This document shows, in pieces, positions 17,938-25,887 of a stretch of DNA of 64,000 bases. Origin of the DNA: Devosia sp. 67-54 (GTDB taxonomy: Bacteria; Pseudomonadota; Alphaproteobacteria; Rhizobiales; Devosiaceae); the NCBI RefSeq assembly GCF_001899075.1, contig NZ_MKVA01000005.1, positions 62,001-126,000 of the forward strand, written 5' to 3'. A program made the translations under genes and the position numbers. Every line of letters starts with the position of its first letter. The stretch's first letter is position 1. The notes under the pieces were generated by a model. It had not been told where the DNA came from and did not search any database. It was given only the letters and a program-made list of their open reading frames with translations.

Positions 17938-18070
17938 ACGGCCGCTCGCCGGCGCTACGCGCCGCCCTCTCCCCGGAGGGAGAGGGGACGATAGAATCAA
18001 ACGCCTCAGTCGGGTTCCCTCGACCCTCTGGGGAGAGGGGGCCTCGCGGAGCGAGGCGGGCGAGGGGCCG
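17938..18070 (+). repeat. GC-rich long inverted-repeat element (copy 2)
   Basis: Related to the element between xdhB and xdhC. Its left arm holds CCCTCTCCCCGGAGGGAGAGGGG, and the right arm returns as CCCTCTGGGGAGAGGGGGCCTC, ending GGCGAGGGGCCG. It separates the ABC transporter block from puuD-guaD-glcB. Here its terminal GAGGGG is 18 bases before the puuD ATG, too far to serve as the ribosome-binding site. Confidence 0.8.
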
Positions 18071-18085
18071 AGCACGGAACCCAAA

Positions 18086-19309
18086 ATGCCTGACTACGCG
18101 ATCCTATGGGAATGGCTGTCGTTCGCGGTGCGCTGGACGCATGTGATCACGGCCATCGCCTGGATCGGATCGTCGTTCTATTTCATCGCGCTCGACCTCG
18201 GCCTCAGGAAGACGCCGAGCCTGCCGCCGCTGGCGCATGGCGAGGAGTGGCAGGTGCATGGCGGCGGCTTCTACCACATCCAGAAATATCTGGTGGCGCC
18301 GGACTTCCTGCCCGAGCACCTCACCTGGTTCAAATGGGAGAGCTATTTCACCTGGCTCAGCGGCTTCGTGCTGCTGGTGGTGGTGTACTATTTCGGCGCC
18401 GATCTGTTCCTCATCGACAAGCACGTGCTCGACGTGCCGGCCTGGGCCGGCATCCTGATCTCGCTCGGCTCGATCGTCATCGGCTGGTACATCTACGACC
18501 TGCTGTGCAAATCGCCGCTCGGCAATTCCACCGGCGGGCTGATGCTGGCGCTGTTCGTGGTGCTGACGGCGATGTCGTACATCTACACGCTGCTGTTCAC
18601 CGGGCGCGCGGCGATGCTGCACATGGGGGCGTTCACCGCCACCATCATGGCGGCCAACGTCGCCATGATCATCATCCCCAACCAGAAGATCGTGGTCGCC
18701 GACCTCAAGGCCGGCCGGGTGCCCGACGCCAAATACGGCAAGGTCGCCAAGCAGCGCTCGCTGCACAACAACTACCTGACGCTGCCGGTCATCTTCTTCA
18801 TGCTGACCAGCCACTATCCGCTGGCCTTCGCCACCAAATGGAACTGGATCATCGCCTCGCTGATCTTTCTCGAAGGCGCGATCATCCGGCACTGGTTCAA
18901 CACCCGGCATGCGCGCAAGGGCAATCCGCACTGGACCTGGGGCGCGGCGGTCGCGATCTTCCTCGTGATCGCGTGGCTGAGCGCTGCCGGCAAGCCGGGC
19001 GACGCCGAGGCGGCGATAGCGGCCGCCAGTGCCCAGCCCTTCCTCAGCGACCCGCATTTTCCGGCGGTGCGCGACGTGGTGCTCGGCCGCTGCTCGATGT
19101 GCCACACGGCCGAGCCGGTCTATGAGGGCGTGCTGGAAGCCCCCAAGGGCGTGCATCTCGATACCGATGCGGCGATCGCCAACCACGCCGAGCAGATCGC
19201 CATCCAGGCCGGCTTTTCGACGGCGATGCCGCCGGGCAATGTCAGCGAGATCACGCCGGCGGAGCGGGCGCTGATCGTCACCTGGTACCGCGAGGCGACG
19301 CACTCGTGA
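18086..19309 (+). CDS. puuD: membrane urate hydroxylase with cytochrome c domain
   Basis: A 407-residue protein of the PuuD type, which oxidises urate to 5-hydroxyisourate in place of classical uricase. Several membrane helices (starting WLSFAVRWTHVITAIAWIG) occupy about residues 10-305. A C-terminal cytochrome c domain follows, with the haem motif C336-S-M-C-H340 and a likely axial Met in STAMPPGN. Electrons would therefore go to the respiratory chain rather than directly to oxygen. No cofactor-free urate oxidase or HpxO gene is present. The TGA overlaps the guaD GTG start by 4 bases. Confidence 0.94.
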   Translation: MPDYAILWEWLSFAVRWTHVITAIAWIGSSFYFIALDLGLRKTPSLPPLAHGEEWQVHGGGFYHIQKYLVAPDFLPEHLTWFKWESYFTWLSGFVLLVVVYYFGADLFLIDKHVLDVPAWAGILISLGSIVIGWYIYDLLCKSPLGNSTGGLMLALFVVLTAMSYIYTLLFTGRAAMLHMGAFTATIMAANVAMIIIPNQKIVVADLKAGRVPDAKYGKVAKQRSLHNNYLTLPVIFFMLTSHYPLAFATKWNWIIASLIFLEGAIIRHWFNTRHARKGNPHWTWGAAVAIFLVIAWLSAAGKPGDAEAAIAAASAQPFLSDPHFPAVRDVVLGRCSMCHTAEPVYEGVLEAPKGVHLDTDAAIANHAEQIAIQAGFSTAMPPGNVSEITPAERALIVTWYREATHS

Positions 19310-20616
19310 GCCATGCCCCTGCCGACGTCACGGTGCTCCGCGGGCGAGTGCTGAGCTTTGTCGCCGAGCCGCAGGGCCTGAACGACGCGGCGAGCTACCG
19401 CTATATCGAAGATGGCGCCGTGGTGATCGCCGGCGGCAGGATCCTGATGGTGGGGGAGTTCAACCCCAAGGCGGCGGCGCACCACCGGGTGATCGACCAC
19501 CGGCCGAACCTCATCCTGCCGGGATTCATCGATCCGCACATCCACATGCCGCAGATGCAGGTGATCGGCTCCTATGCCGCCAATCTGCTCGAATGGCTCA
19601 ACACCTACACCTTCGTCGAGGAGCAGAAATTCGCCGACCCGGCGCATGCGCAGCGCATCGCCTCGCGATTTTTCGACGAGCTGATCCGGCACGGCACCAC
19701 CACCGCCGCGGCCTATTGCACCATCCATCCCACCTCGGTCGATGCGTTCTTCGAAGAAGCGGCCAGGCGCGACATGCTGATGCTCGGCGGCAAGGTGATG
19801 ATGGACCGCAATGCGCCCGAAGCGCTGCGCGACACGCCGCAATCGAGCTATGACCAGAGCAAGGCGCTGCTGGAGAAATGGCACGGCAGGGGGCGCGCCC
19901 TCTACGCGATCACGCCGCGCTTCGCCATCACCTCGAGCCACGAGCAGATGGAAATGGCCGAGGCGCTGGCGCGCGAATTTCCCGACAACCACATCCAGAC
20001 GCATGTCGACGAGAACCTCGCCGAGATCGAGTTCGCGCGTGAGCTGTTCCCCAATCTGCCGGACTATCTGGGTATCTACGAGCGCTACCATCTGCTCGGC
20101 CCGAAGACGTTGCTCGGCCATTGCATCCACCTGACGCACCGCGAGTGCGAGGTGCTGGCGGCGACGCGCAGCGTGGCGGTGTGGTGCCCGACCTCGAATC
20201 TGTTCATCGGCTCGGGTCTGTTCGACCACGACCGGCTGCAGGCGCTCGGCGCGCGGATCGCGGTGGCGACCGATATCGGCGGCGGCACCAGCTATTCCAT
20301 GCTGCGCACGCTGGACGAGGGCTACAAGGTGCTGCAATTGCGCGGCCAGCGGCTCAATCCGCTGCGCTCCTTCTACATGGCCACATTGGGCAACGCGCGG
20401 GCGATGAGCCTCGAGGGGCGGATCGGCAGCATCGAAGCCGGCCGCGACGCCGACCTCGTGGTGCTCGACGCCCGGGCGACGCCGCAGATGGCGCTGCGCA
20501 TGGAAGCGGTCGAGTCGCTGGCGAACGAATTGTTCCTGCTGCAGACTTGCGGCGACGACCGTGCTGTGGTCGAGACATATGTTGCGGGCAAGCCGATGAA
20601 GAGTGGGTTGAACTGA
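19306..20616 (+). CDS. guaD: guanine deaminase
   Basis: A 436-residue amidohydrolase-superfamily enzyme that converts guanine to xanthine and ammonia. The metal-site motif [12 protein letters not shown] (residues about 68-79), the family-typical [11 protein letters not shown], later HVDEN, LGHCIHL and the C-terminal [13 protein letters not shown] identify GuaD over chlorohydrolases. The GTG start overlaps the puuD stop (GTGA). The product xanthine enters XdhAB. Its own TGA overlaps the malate synthase ATG by one base. Confidence 0.95.
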   Translation: MSHAPADVTVLRGRVLSFVAEPQGLNDAASYRYIEDGAVVIAGGRILMVGEFNPKAAAHHRVIDHRPNLILPGFIDPHIHMPQMQVIGSYAANLLEWLNTYTFVEEQKFADPAHAQRIASRFFDELIRHGTTTAAAYCTIHPTSVDAFFEEAARRDMLMLGGKVMMDRNAPEALRDTPQSSYDQSKALLEKWHGRGRALYAITPRFAITSSHEQMEMAEALAREFPDNHIQTHVDENLAEIEFARELFPNLPDYLGIYERYHLLGPKTLLGHCIHLTHRECEVLAATRSVAVWCPTSNLFIGSGLFDHDRLQALGARIAVATDIGGGTSYSMLRTLDEGYKVLQLRGQRLNPLRSFYMATLGNARAMSLEGRIGSIEAGRDADLVVLDARATPQMALRMEAVESLANELFLLQTCGDDRAVVETYVAGKPMKSGLN

Positions 20617-22763
20617 TGGCGAATTATCTCAACAAAGCGGGCCTTCAGGTCGACACGCAATTGGTGACCTTCATCGAGACGGCGGCGCTGCCGGGGACGG
20701 AGGTGGCGGCCGAGACGTTCTGGAGCGGGCTCGCCGGCATGGTCGAGCGCTTCATGCCGCGCAACCGCGAGCTGCTGGCGATCCGCGACCGCATGCAGAG
20801 CCAGATCGACGAATGGCACCGGCAGAACGGGCCGGTGAGCAGCGATCCGGTGGCGTACGAGGCGTTTCTCCGGCAGATCGGCTATCTGGTGCCGGAGCCG
20901 CCCGATTTCACCATCGAGACGAGCGGGCTCGACCCCGAGATTTCGACCATCTGCGGGCCGCAATTGGTGGTGCCGGTCAGCAATGCGCGCTACGCGCTCA
21001 ACGCGGCGAACGCCCGCTGGGGCTCGCTCTACGATGCGCTCTACGGCACCGACGCGATCTCGCGCGACGGCGAGCTCGCGCCGGGCAGGGGGTTCAATGC
21101 CAAACGCGGCGCCGCGGTGGTCGAGCGCGGCGCGCAGTTCCTCGACGAGGCGTTTCCGCTGACCCGCGGCAGCCATGCCGATATCGTGCTCTATGACGTC
21201 GCGGATGGCGGGCTGGTGATGCGCGATGCCGATGGGCTCACGGCGCTGCGCGATCCGGCGCAGTTCGTCGGTGCCGCGCCCGGGCAGATCGTGCTGCGCC
21301 ACAATGGCCTTCACGCGATCCTCGTCATCGATCCGCAGAACCCGATCGGTTCGCTGCATGCGGCGGGGCTCGCCGACATCATCGTCGAAAGCGCGCTGAC
21401 CACCATCGAGGATTGCGAGGATTCGGTTGCGGCGGTGGATGCCGAGGACAAGGTCGGCGTCTATCGCAACTGGCTCGGCCTGATGGACGGCACGCTGAGC
21501 GAGACGTTCGAGAAGGCCGGCAAGACCGTGCACCGCACGCTCAACCCCGACAGGATGTTCACCGGCGCCGACGGCAAGCCGCTGGCGCTCAAGGGGCGGG
21601 CGCTGCTGCTGGTGCGCAATGTCGGGCACCTGATGACGACGCGCGCGGTGCTCGACAAGGATGGCACGCCGATCGGCGAAGGCCTGCTCGATGCGGCGGT
21701 GACCACCCTCTGCGCCATGCACGACACGGGCGGCAATTCGCGCACCGGCGCGGTCTATATCGTCAAGCCGAAGATGCACGGGCCGGACGAGGTCGCCTTC
21801 GCCTGCGACATTTTCGGCGCGGTCGAGCAGATGCTGGGGCTCAGGCCCAACACCATCAAGATCGGCATCATGGACGAGGAGCGGCGCACCTCGGCCAACC
21901 TCAAGGCGGCGATTTACGCCGCGCGGGCGCGGGTGTTCTTCATCAACACCGGCTTTCTCGACCGCACCGGCGACGAGATCCATACCTCGATGGAGGCCGG
22001 CCCGGTGCTGCGCAAGGACGACGTGAAGTCCGAGCGCTGGATCCAGGCCTATGAGGATCGCAACGTGCTGATCGGACTGCACGCCGGGTTCTCGGGCAAG
22101 GCGCAGATCGGCAAGGGCATGTGGGCGCGGCCCGACGACATGGCGGCGATGCTGGCGAGCAAGGGGGCGCACCCCAATGCCGGCGCCAACACCGCCTGGG
22201 TGCCGTCGCCGACGGCGGCGACGCTGCATGCGCTGCACTACCACCAGGTCGACGTGTTCGCGGCGCAGCAGCGGCGGCACAACCAGCCGACCCCCGGCCT
22301 CGGCGAGCTGTTCTCGATGCCGGTGCTCGACGCGCGCACGCTCGACAGAGCGGCGATCGCGGCCGAGCTCGAGAACAACGCGCAGGGCATCCTCGGCTAT
22401 GTGGTGCGCTGGGTCGACCAGGGCGTCGGCTGCTCCAAGGTGCCCGACATCCACGATGTGGAGCTGATGGAGGATCGCGCCACCTGCCGCATCTCCTCGC
22501 AGGCGATCGCCAACTGGCTGCGCCACGGCGTGGTCGGCAAGGATCAGGTGGTCGAGACGTTCGAGCGCATGGCGGCGGTCGTGGACAAGCAGAATGCCGG
22601 CGATACGAACTACATTCCAATGAGCGGCAATTTCGGCTCGCTCGCCTTCCAGGCGGCGCTCGACCTCGCGCTCAAGGGCGCGGAGCAACCCTCCGGCTAC
22701 ACCGAGCCGCTGCTGCATGCGGCGCGCGAGAAGGTGAAGGCCGAGGGCGAGCGGCGGAGGTAG
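20616..22763 (+). CDS. glcB: malate synthase G
   Basis: A 715-residue malate synthase G that condenses glyoxylate and acetyl-CoA to malate. Recognisable parts are the N-terminal helical clasp ([21 protein letters not shown]), the TIM-barrel segments [31 protein letters not shown] and [17 protein letters not shown] (catalytic Arg region), and the C-terminal [27 protein letters not shown] with the catalytic base region. It is full length. The ATG overlaps the guaD stop by one base. Here it is the sink for glyoxylate made by AllA, linking purine carbon to the TCA cycle. Confidence 0.96.
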   Translation: MANYLNKAGLQVDTQLVTFIETAALPGTEVAAETFWSGLAGMVERFMPRNRELLAIRDRMQSQIDEWHRQNGPVSSDPVAYEAFLRQIGYLVPEPPDFTIETSGLDPEISTICGPQLVVPVSNARYALNAANARWGSLYDALYGTDAISRDGELAPGRGFNAKRGAAVVERGAQFLDEAFPLTRGSHADIVLYDVADGGLVMRDADGLTALRDPAQFVGAAPGQIVLRHNGLHAILVIDPQNPIGSLHAAGLADIIVESALTTIEDCEDSVAAVDAEDKVGVYRNWLGLMDGTLSETFEKAGKTVHRTLNPDRMFTGADGKPLALKGRALLLVRNVGHLMTTRAVLDKDGTPIGEGLLDAAVTTLCAMHDTGGNSRTGAVYIVKPKMHGPDEVAFACDIFGAVEQMLGLRPNTIKIGIMDEERRTSANLKAAIYAARARVFFINTGFLDRTGDEIHTSMEAGPVLRKDDVKSERWIQAYEDRNVLIGLHAGFSGKAQIGKGMWARPDDMAAMLASKGAHPNAGANTAWVPSPTAATLHALHYHQVDVFAAQQRRHNQPTPGLGELFSMPVLDARTLDRAAIAAELENNAQGILGYVVRWVDQGVGCSKVPDIHDVELMEDRATCRISSQAIANWLRHGVVGKDQVVETFERMAAVVDKQNAGDTNYIPMSGNFGSLAFQAALDLALKGAEQPSGYTEPLLHAAREKVKAEGERRR

Positions 22764-22792
22764 GCAGGGCAGGGCGAACGACAGCGCACTTG

Positions 22793-22903
22793 GCCCCCAC
22801 CCCCGGCCCCTCCCCGCAAGGGGGAGGGGAGCCCGACTGAAACACCGTACTAGCGGCTCCATCGCCCCCCTCCCCCTTGCGGGGAGGGGCCGGGGGTGGG
22901 GGC
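22793..22903 (+). repeat. 37-bp perfect inverted repeat (element copy 3), bidirectional terminator candidate
   Basis: Two perfect 37-base complementary arms at 22793-22829 and 22867-22903 flank a 37-base centre. Each arm is itself self-complementary in its inner half (CCCCTCCCC pairing with GGGGAGGGG around GCAAG). It lies between the convergent glcB and CocE-type genes, so it may end transcription from both sides. It is the most perfect member of the repeat family in this window. Confidence 0.85.
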
Positions 22904-22929
22904 CGCGCCCGCCGGCGGATCAGTCTCCC

Positions 22930-24564
22930 CTACAGCTCGTACACCGGCAAATGGATGGCGCTCGGCCGCGCCGGATCGTGGAAGATTTCCATCTCCACCG
23001 GGGTGAGCCGGGTGGCGGTGCCGAACGGCTCCGACGTGCCGGTGTTGCGGGCATAGCGCGGATGCGCGCCGCTCGCCACGATCAGGCGCAGGCGATGGTC
23101 GCGGCGGAAGCAATGCGCCGTGGCGTGCAGGCGGAAATTGAGCTTCCAGATGTCGTCGGGCACCGCCGGGTCGGCCGAGGTCTTGCGCACATAGCCGTCG
23201 CAGATGTTGATCGCCTGCCCGGCGGCGTCGACGTCGCACAGCGTCACGAACAGGTCGGCGTCCGGCAGATTGGCGCGGGCATAGATCACGGCGCGCACAT
23301 TGCCGATGATCGTGGTGTCGGAAAACAGCGGCTCCGAGCTGAACACCAGCACGTCCTTGCGCCGCTCGAGCGGCGCCTGGTCCAGCGGGCCGGCGCCGAC
23401 GAAGGCGAACATGGCGCCGCCGACATTGGGCGTGGGGTCGCGCGGATCGTAGGTGTAGCGCTCGGGGTCGCTGGATTTGACCGGGCGCTGCGACAGCACC
23501 TGGTCGGGATGCAGATGCCAGATCTGCGTGTCGGGCAGGCCGGGCGGATAGGCGTCGAAATCGTGCCACTCGTCGCGGCCGCCGATATGCAGGCGCACCG
23601 GCTTGTCGGCGATGCCGGCGCGATCGCCGTAGAGCTCGGCGCGCATCCAGGTCAGGGTGTCGCGCATGCCCTCATATTGCAGTTCCGGGCTCACATGCCA
23701 CCACGGCCCGACGGTGAGCCGGGTGCGCTGGCCGGCCTCGGTCAGGGTCTCGTAGTCGCGCAGCAATTGGTCGAGCATGAAATCGTACCAGCCCGAGACG
23801 AAGCTGGTGGGCGGCGTGCGCGACCCGATGCGATGCGTGTGGTCGAGGCTTTCCCAGAAGCCGTCATTGCCGATCGACTGGCTGAGCCAGCGCTTCCAGA
23901 ACGGCACGTCGTGGCCGGTGGCGCGGCGGTCGGCGTCGAGCAGCGGCAGCTGCATCGAGGCGCTGAGGGTGCGGCGTTCGACGGCGCCGCGGCCGATGCC
24001 GCGGGCAAAGCGCAGCGGATGGTCGCGGATGCCCTCGATGGTCTGCACCCAACTCAGCCACAGGCCCAGCGCAAAGCCGCCGCCGGGAAACACCACGCTG
24101 CGGAATTCGGCGCTGGTGACCTTCACCGCCATCGCCGATTGCCTCGGCAGCGCATCGCAGATGGCCCATTGCGCATAGCCCAGATAGCTCGCGCCGGAGG
24201 TGCCGAGGCGACCATCGAACCAGGGCTGCGCCTTGATCCAGGCGAGGGTGTCGAGGCCGTCGTCGCGCTCGTGGCTCAGCGGGTCGAACTCGCCCTCCGA
24301 CTTGCTGGTGCCGCGGCATGCCTGCAGCACGACGTTGTAGCCGCGTTCGGCATAGGCTTCGGCGGCCGTCGAAAAGCCGTGCAGGCCGTAGGGCAGGCGG
24401 ATCAGCAGCGTGGGAAACTTGCCGCCGGCGCGCGGGGTGAACAGTTCGGTCTCGAGCTGGATGCCGTCCTGCATTCGGATGCGCAGGTCGCGGGCGCGGC
24501 GGGCCTTGAAGCGGCGCCTGGGCAGTTTGGCGGTGCGCGCGAGAAAATACGTCCCAAGGCTCAT
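22930..24564 (-). CDS. CocE/NonD-family alpha/beta hydrolase (X-Pro dipeptidyl-peptidase S15 type)
   Basis: A 544-residue serine hydrolase of the CocE/NonD family. The nucleophile is probably Ser126 in the elbow GASYLG, preceded by the family pattern LQACRGTSKSEGEFDP. The C-terminal half contains the jelly-roll XPP_C-like domain (DLFVTLCDVDAAG; RLIVASGAHPRYARN). Family members cleave esters, amides or X-Pro dipeptides, and the substrate is unknown. It has no signal peptide. It is monocistronic and convergent with glcB across the 37-bp inverted repeat. Confidence 0.85.
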   Translation of the reverse strand: MSLGTYFLARTAKLPRRRFKARRARDLRIRMQDGIQLETELFTPRAGGKFPTLLIRLPYGLHGFSTAAEAYAERGYNVVLQACRGTSKSEGEFDPLSHERDDGLDTLAWIKAQPWFDGRLGTSGASYLGYAQWAICDALPRQSAMAVKVTSAEFRSVVFPGGGFALGLWLSWVQTIEGIRDHPLRFARGIGRGAVERRTLSASMQLPLLDADRRATGHDVPFWKRWLSQSIGNDGFWESLDHTHRIGSRTPPTSFVSGWYDFMLDQLLRDYETLTEAGQRTRLTVGPWWHVSPELQYEGMRDTLTWMRAELYGDRAGIADKPVRLHIGGRDEWHDFDAYPPGLPDTQIWHLHPDQVLSQRPVKSSDPERYTYDPRDPTPNVGGAMFAFVGAGPLDQAPLERRKDVLVFSSEPLFSDTTIIGNVRAVIYARANLPDADLFVTLCDVDAAGQAINICDGYVRKTSADPAVPDDIWKLNFRLHATAHCFRRDHRLRLIVASGAHPRYARNTGTSEPFGTATRLTPVEMEIFHDPARPSAIHLPVYEL

Positions 24565-24698
24565 CGCGCCGCTGCCAGTCCCGAAAACCCCGCCGATCCG
24601 GCCCTCACATTGGGCCGCGGGCCGGCGCGGTCAACCCCCGCCGGAACCGCAGCGTTACGAAGGCGTTGGTTTGCAACAAGGAAATCCGGGAGCGGCAG

Positions 24699-24866
24699 AT
24701 GAAAACCTACGATGCCCACAAGACCACCACGGAAGTCCGCCAGGCCAACCGCACCCTCGACAATTTCTGGGTGCTGGTGATCTCGACCGTGGCGATCGTG
24801 GCGGTATTCGCCATCATCTTCCTGGTGTTCTTCGCCAACACGCCGGCCAGCGTGGTTTCGCCATAG
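24699..24866 (+). CDS. small single-pass membrane protein
   Basis: A 55-residue protein with a soluble N-terminus (MKTYDAHKTTTEVRQANRTL) and one long hydrophobic helix (FWVLVISTVAIVAVFAIIFLVFF). GGGAG lies 6 bases before the ATG at 24699, which supports translation and fixes the start. No family is recognised. It sits divergently from the CocE-type gene and 10 bases upstream of the topoisomerase IB gene, so the two may be co-transcribed. Confidence 0.7.
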   Translation: MKTYDAHKTTTEVRQANRTLDNFWVLVISTVAIVAVFAIIFLVFFANTPASVVSP

Positions 24867-24876
24867 CGGCACCGAC

Positions 24877-25875
24877 ATGGCGCGATTGAAGACAGTCTCA
24901 CGCGACGCACTGACCGTGCGCCGCGTGCGGCGTGGTGCGGGTTACGCCTACACCGATGCCGAGGGCAAAACCTGGCCGCGCGGCGAGCTGCGGGACCGGG
25001 CGCTGCATCTGGGGATTCCGCCGGCCTGGACCGAGGTGCGGATCGCCCCCGAGCCGCTGATGCACATCCAGGCCTGCGGCGTGGATGCGGCGGGGCGCGT
25101 GCAGTACATCTACCATTCGGACTGGGAGCTGCGCCGGCAGCGCAAGAAGCAGCGGCAACTGGCCATGCTGACCGGCGCCCTGCCGCGCATTCGCCGGCGC
25201 GTCGCCGCCGACCTCGAGGCCGAAGCCGGCAGCAGGACACTGGCGTTGGCGATCGGCGTGGCGCTGATCGACCGCACCGCCATGCGCATCGGACGCGAGC
25301 GGTATCTCGACGCCCGCGGCACGCGCGGCGCCGGCACCCTGTTCGGGCGCGATGTCGCGGTGCGGGGCGACGACGTGATCCTGAGGTTTCCCGCCAAGAG
25401 CGGCAAGCTCGCCGACTACACGCTCAGCGATGCGCGGCTTGCGGCGGCGATCGGCCGGATCAAGACGATCCCGGGCAAGCGCTTGCTGATGTATCGCGAC
25501 GACGAGGGCGCGACGCGCGCGTTGCGCAGCGACGAGATCAACCGCTATCTGCGCGAGATTTCCGGCGTGCGCGTGACCGCCAAGGATTTCCGCACGCTGC
25601 ATGCCAGCGCGCTCGCGGCCGAAGCGCTGGCCAAGCTCGAGCCGGGACCGTCCGTGTCGGCGCGGCGGCGGCAGGTGGCCGGCGTGGCCAAGACCGTTGC
25701 GGCGTTCCTCCGCAACACGCCGGCCATCACGCGGCAGAGCTACATCGCGCCCTGCCTGTTCGCGATGTTCGAAAAGGCGCGTCTCGCCGAGTTGTGGGCC
25801 GCGGCGGCCGAACGGCACGATGGCCTGCGGGTGCGCGAGGCGCGGCTAGCCGCGGTGCTCGAAGCCGCCGGATAA
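24877..25875 (+). CDS. DNA topoisomerase IB
   Basis: A 332-residue poxvirus-type (bacterial) topoisomerase IB that relaxes supercoils through a 3'-phosphotyrosyl intermediate. The N-terminal domain carries RALHLGIPPAWTEVRIAP and YIYHSDWE. The catalytic domain has RIGRERY, an Arg at about 239 in KDFRTLHAS, and the nucleophile Tyr289 in QSYIAP. The usual K-D-F-R-T-W motif is R-T-L here, a mild variation. Bacterial copies are patchily distributed and non-essential; its role is probably accessory topology control. Confidence 0.92.
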   Translation: MARLKTVSRDALTVRRVRRGAGYAYTDAEGKTWPRGELRDRALHLGIPPAWTEVRIAPEPLMHIQACGVDAAGRVQYIYHSDWELRRQRKKQRQLAMLTGALPRIRRRVAADLEAEAGSRTLALAIGVALIDRTAMRIGRERYLDARGTRGAGTLFGRDVAVRGDDVILRFPAKSGKLADYTLSDARLAAAIGRIKTIPGKRLLMYRDDEGATRALRSDEINRYLREISGVRVTAKDFRTLHASALAAEALAKLEPGPSVSARRRQVAGVAKTVAAFLRNTPAITRQSYIAPCLFAMFEKARLAELWAAAAERHDGLRVREARLAAVLEAAG

Positions 25876-25887
25876 CGTGCCGGCCCG

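Noticed and set aside
18086-19309. Classical uricase or HpxO as the urate oxidising enzyme
   Set aside because: No such gene is visible; the membrane/cytochrome c protein PuuD fills the step.
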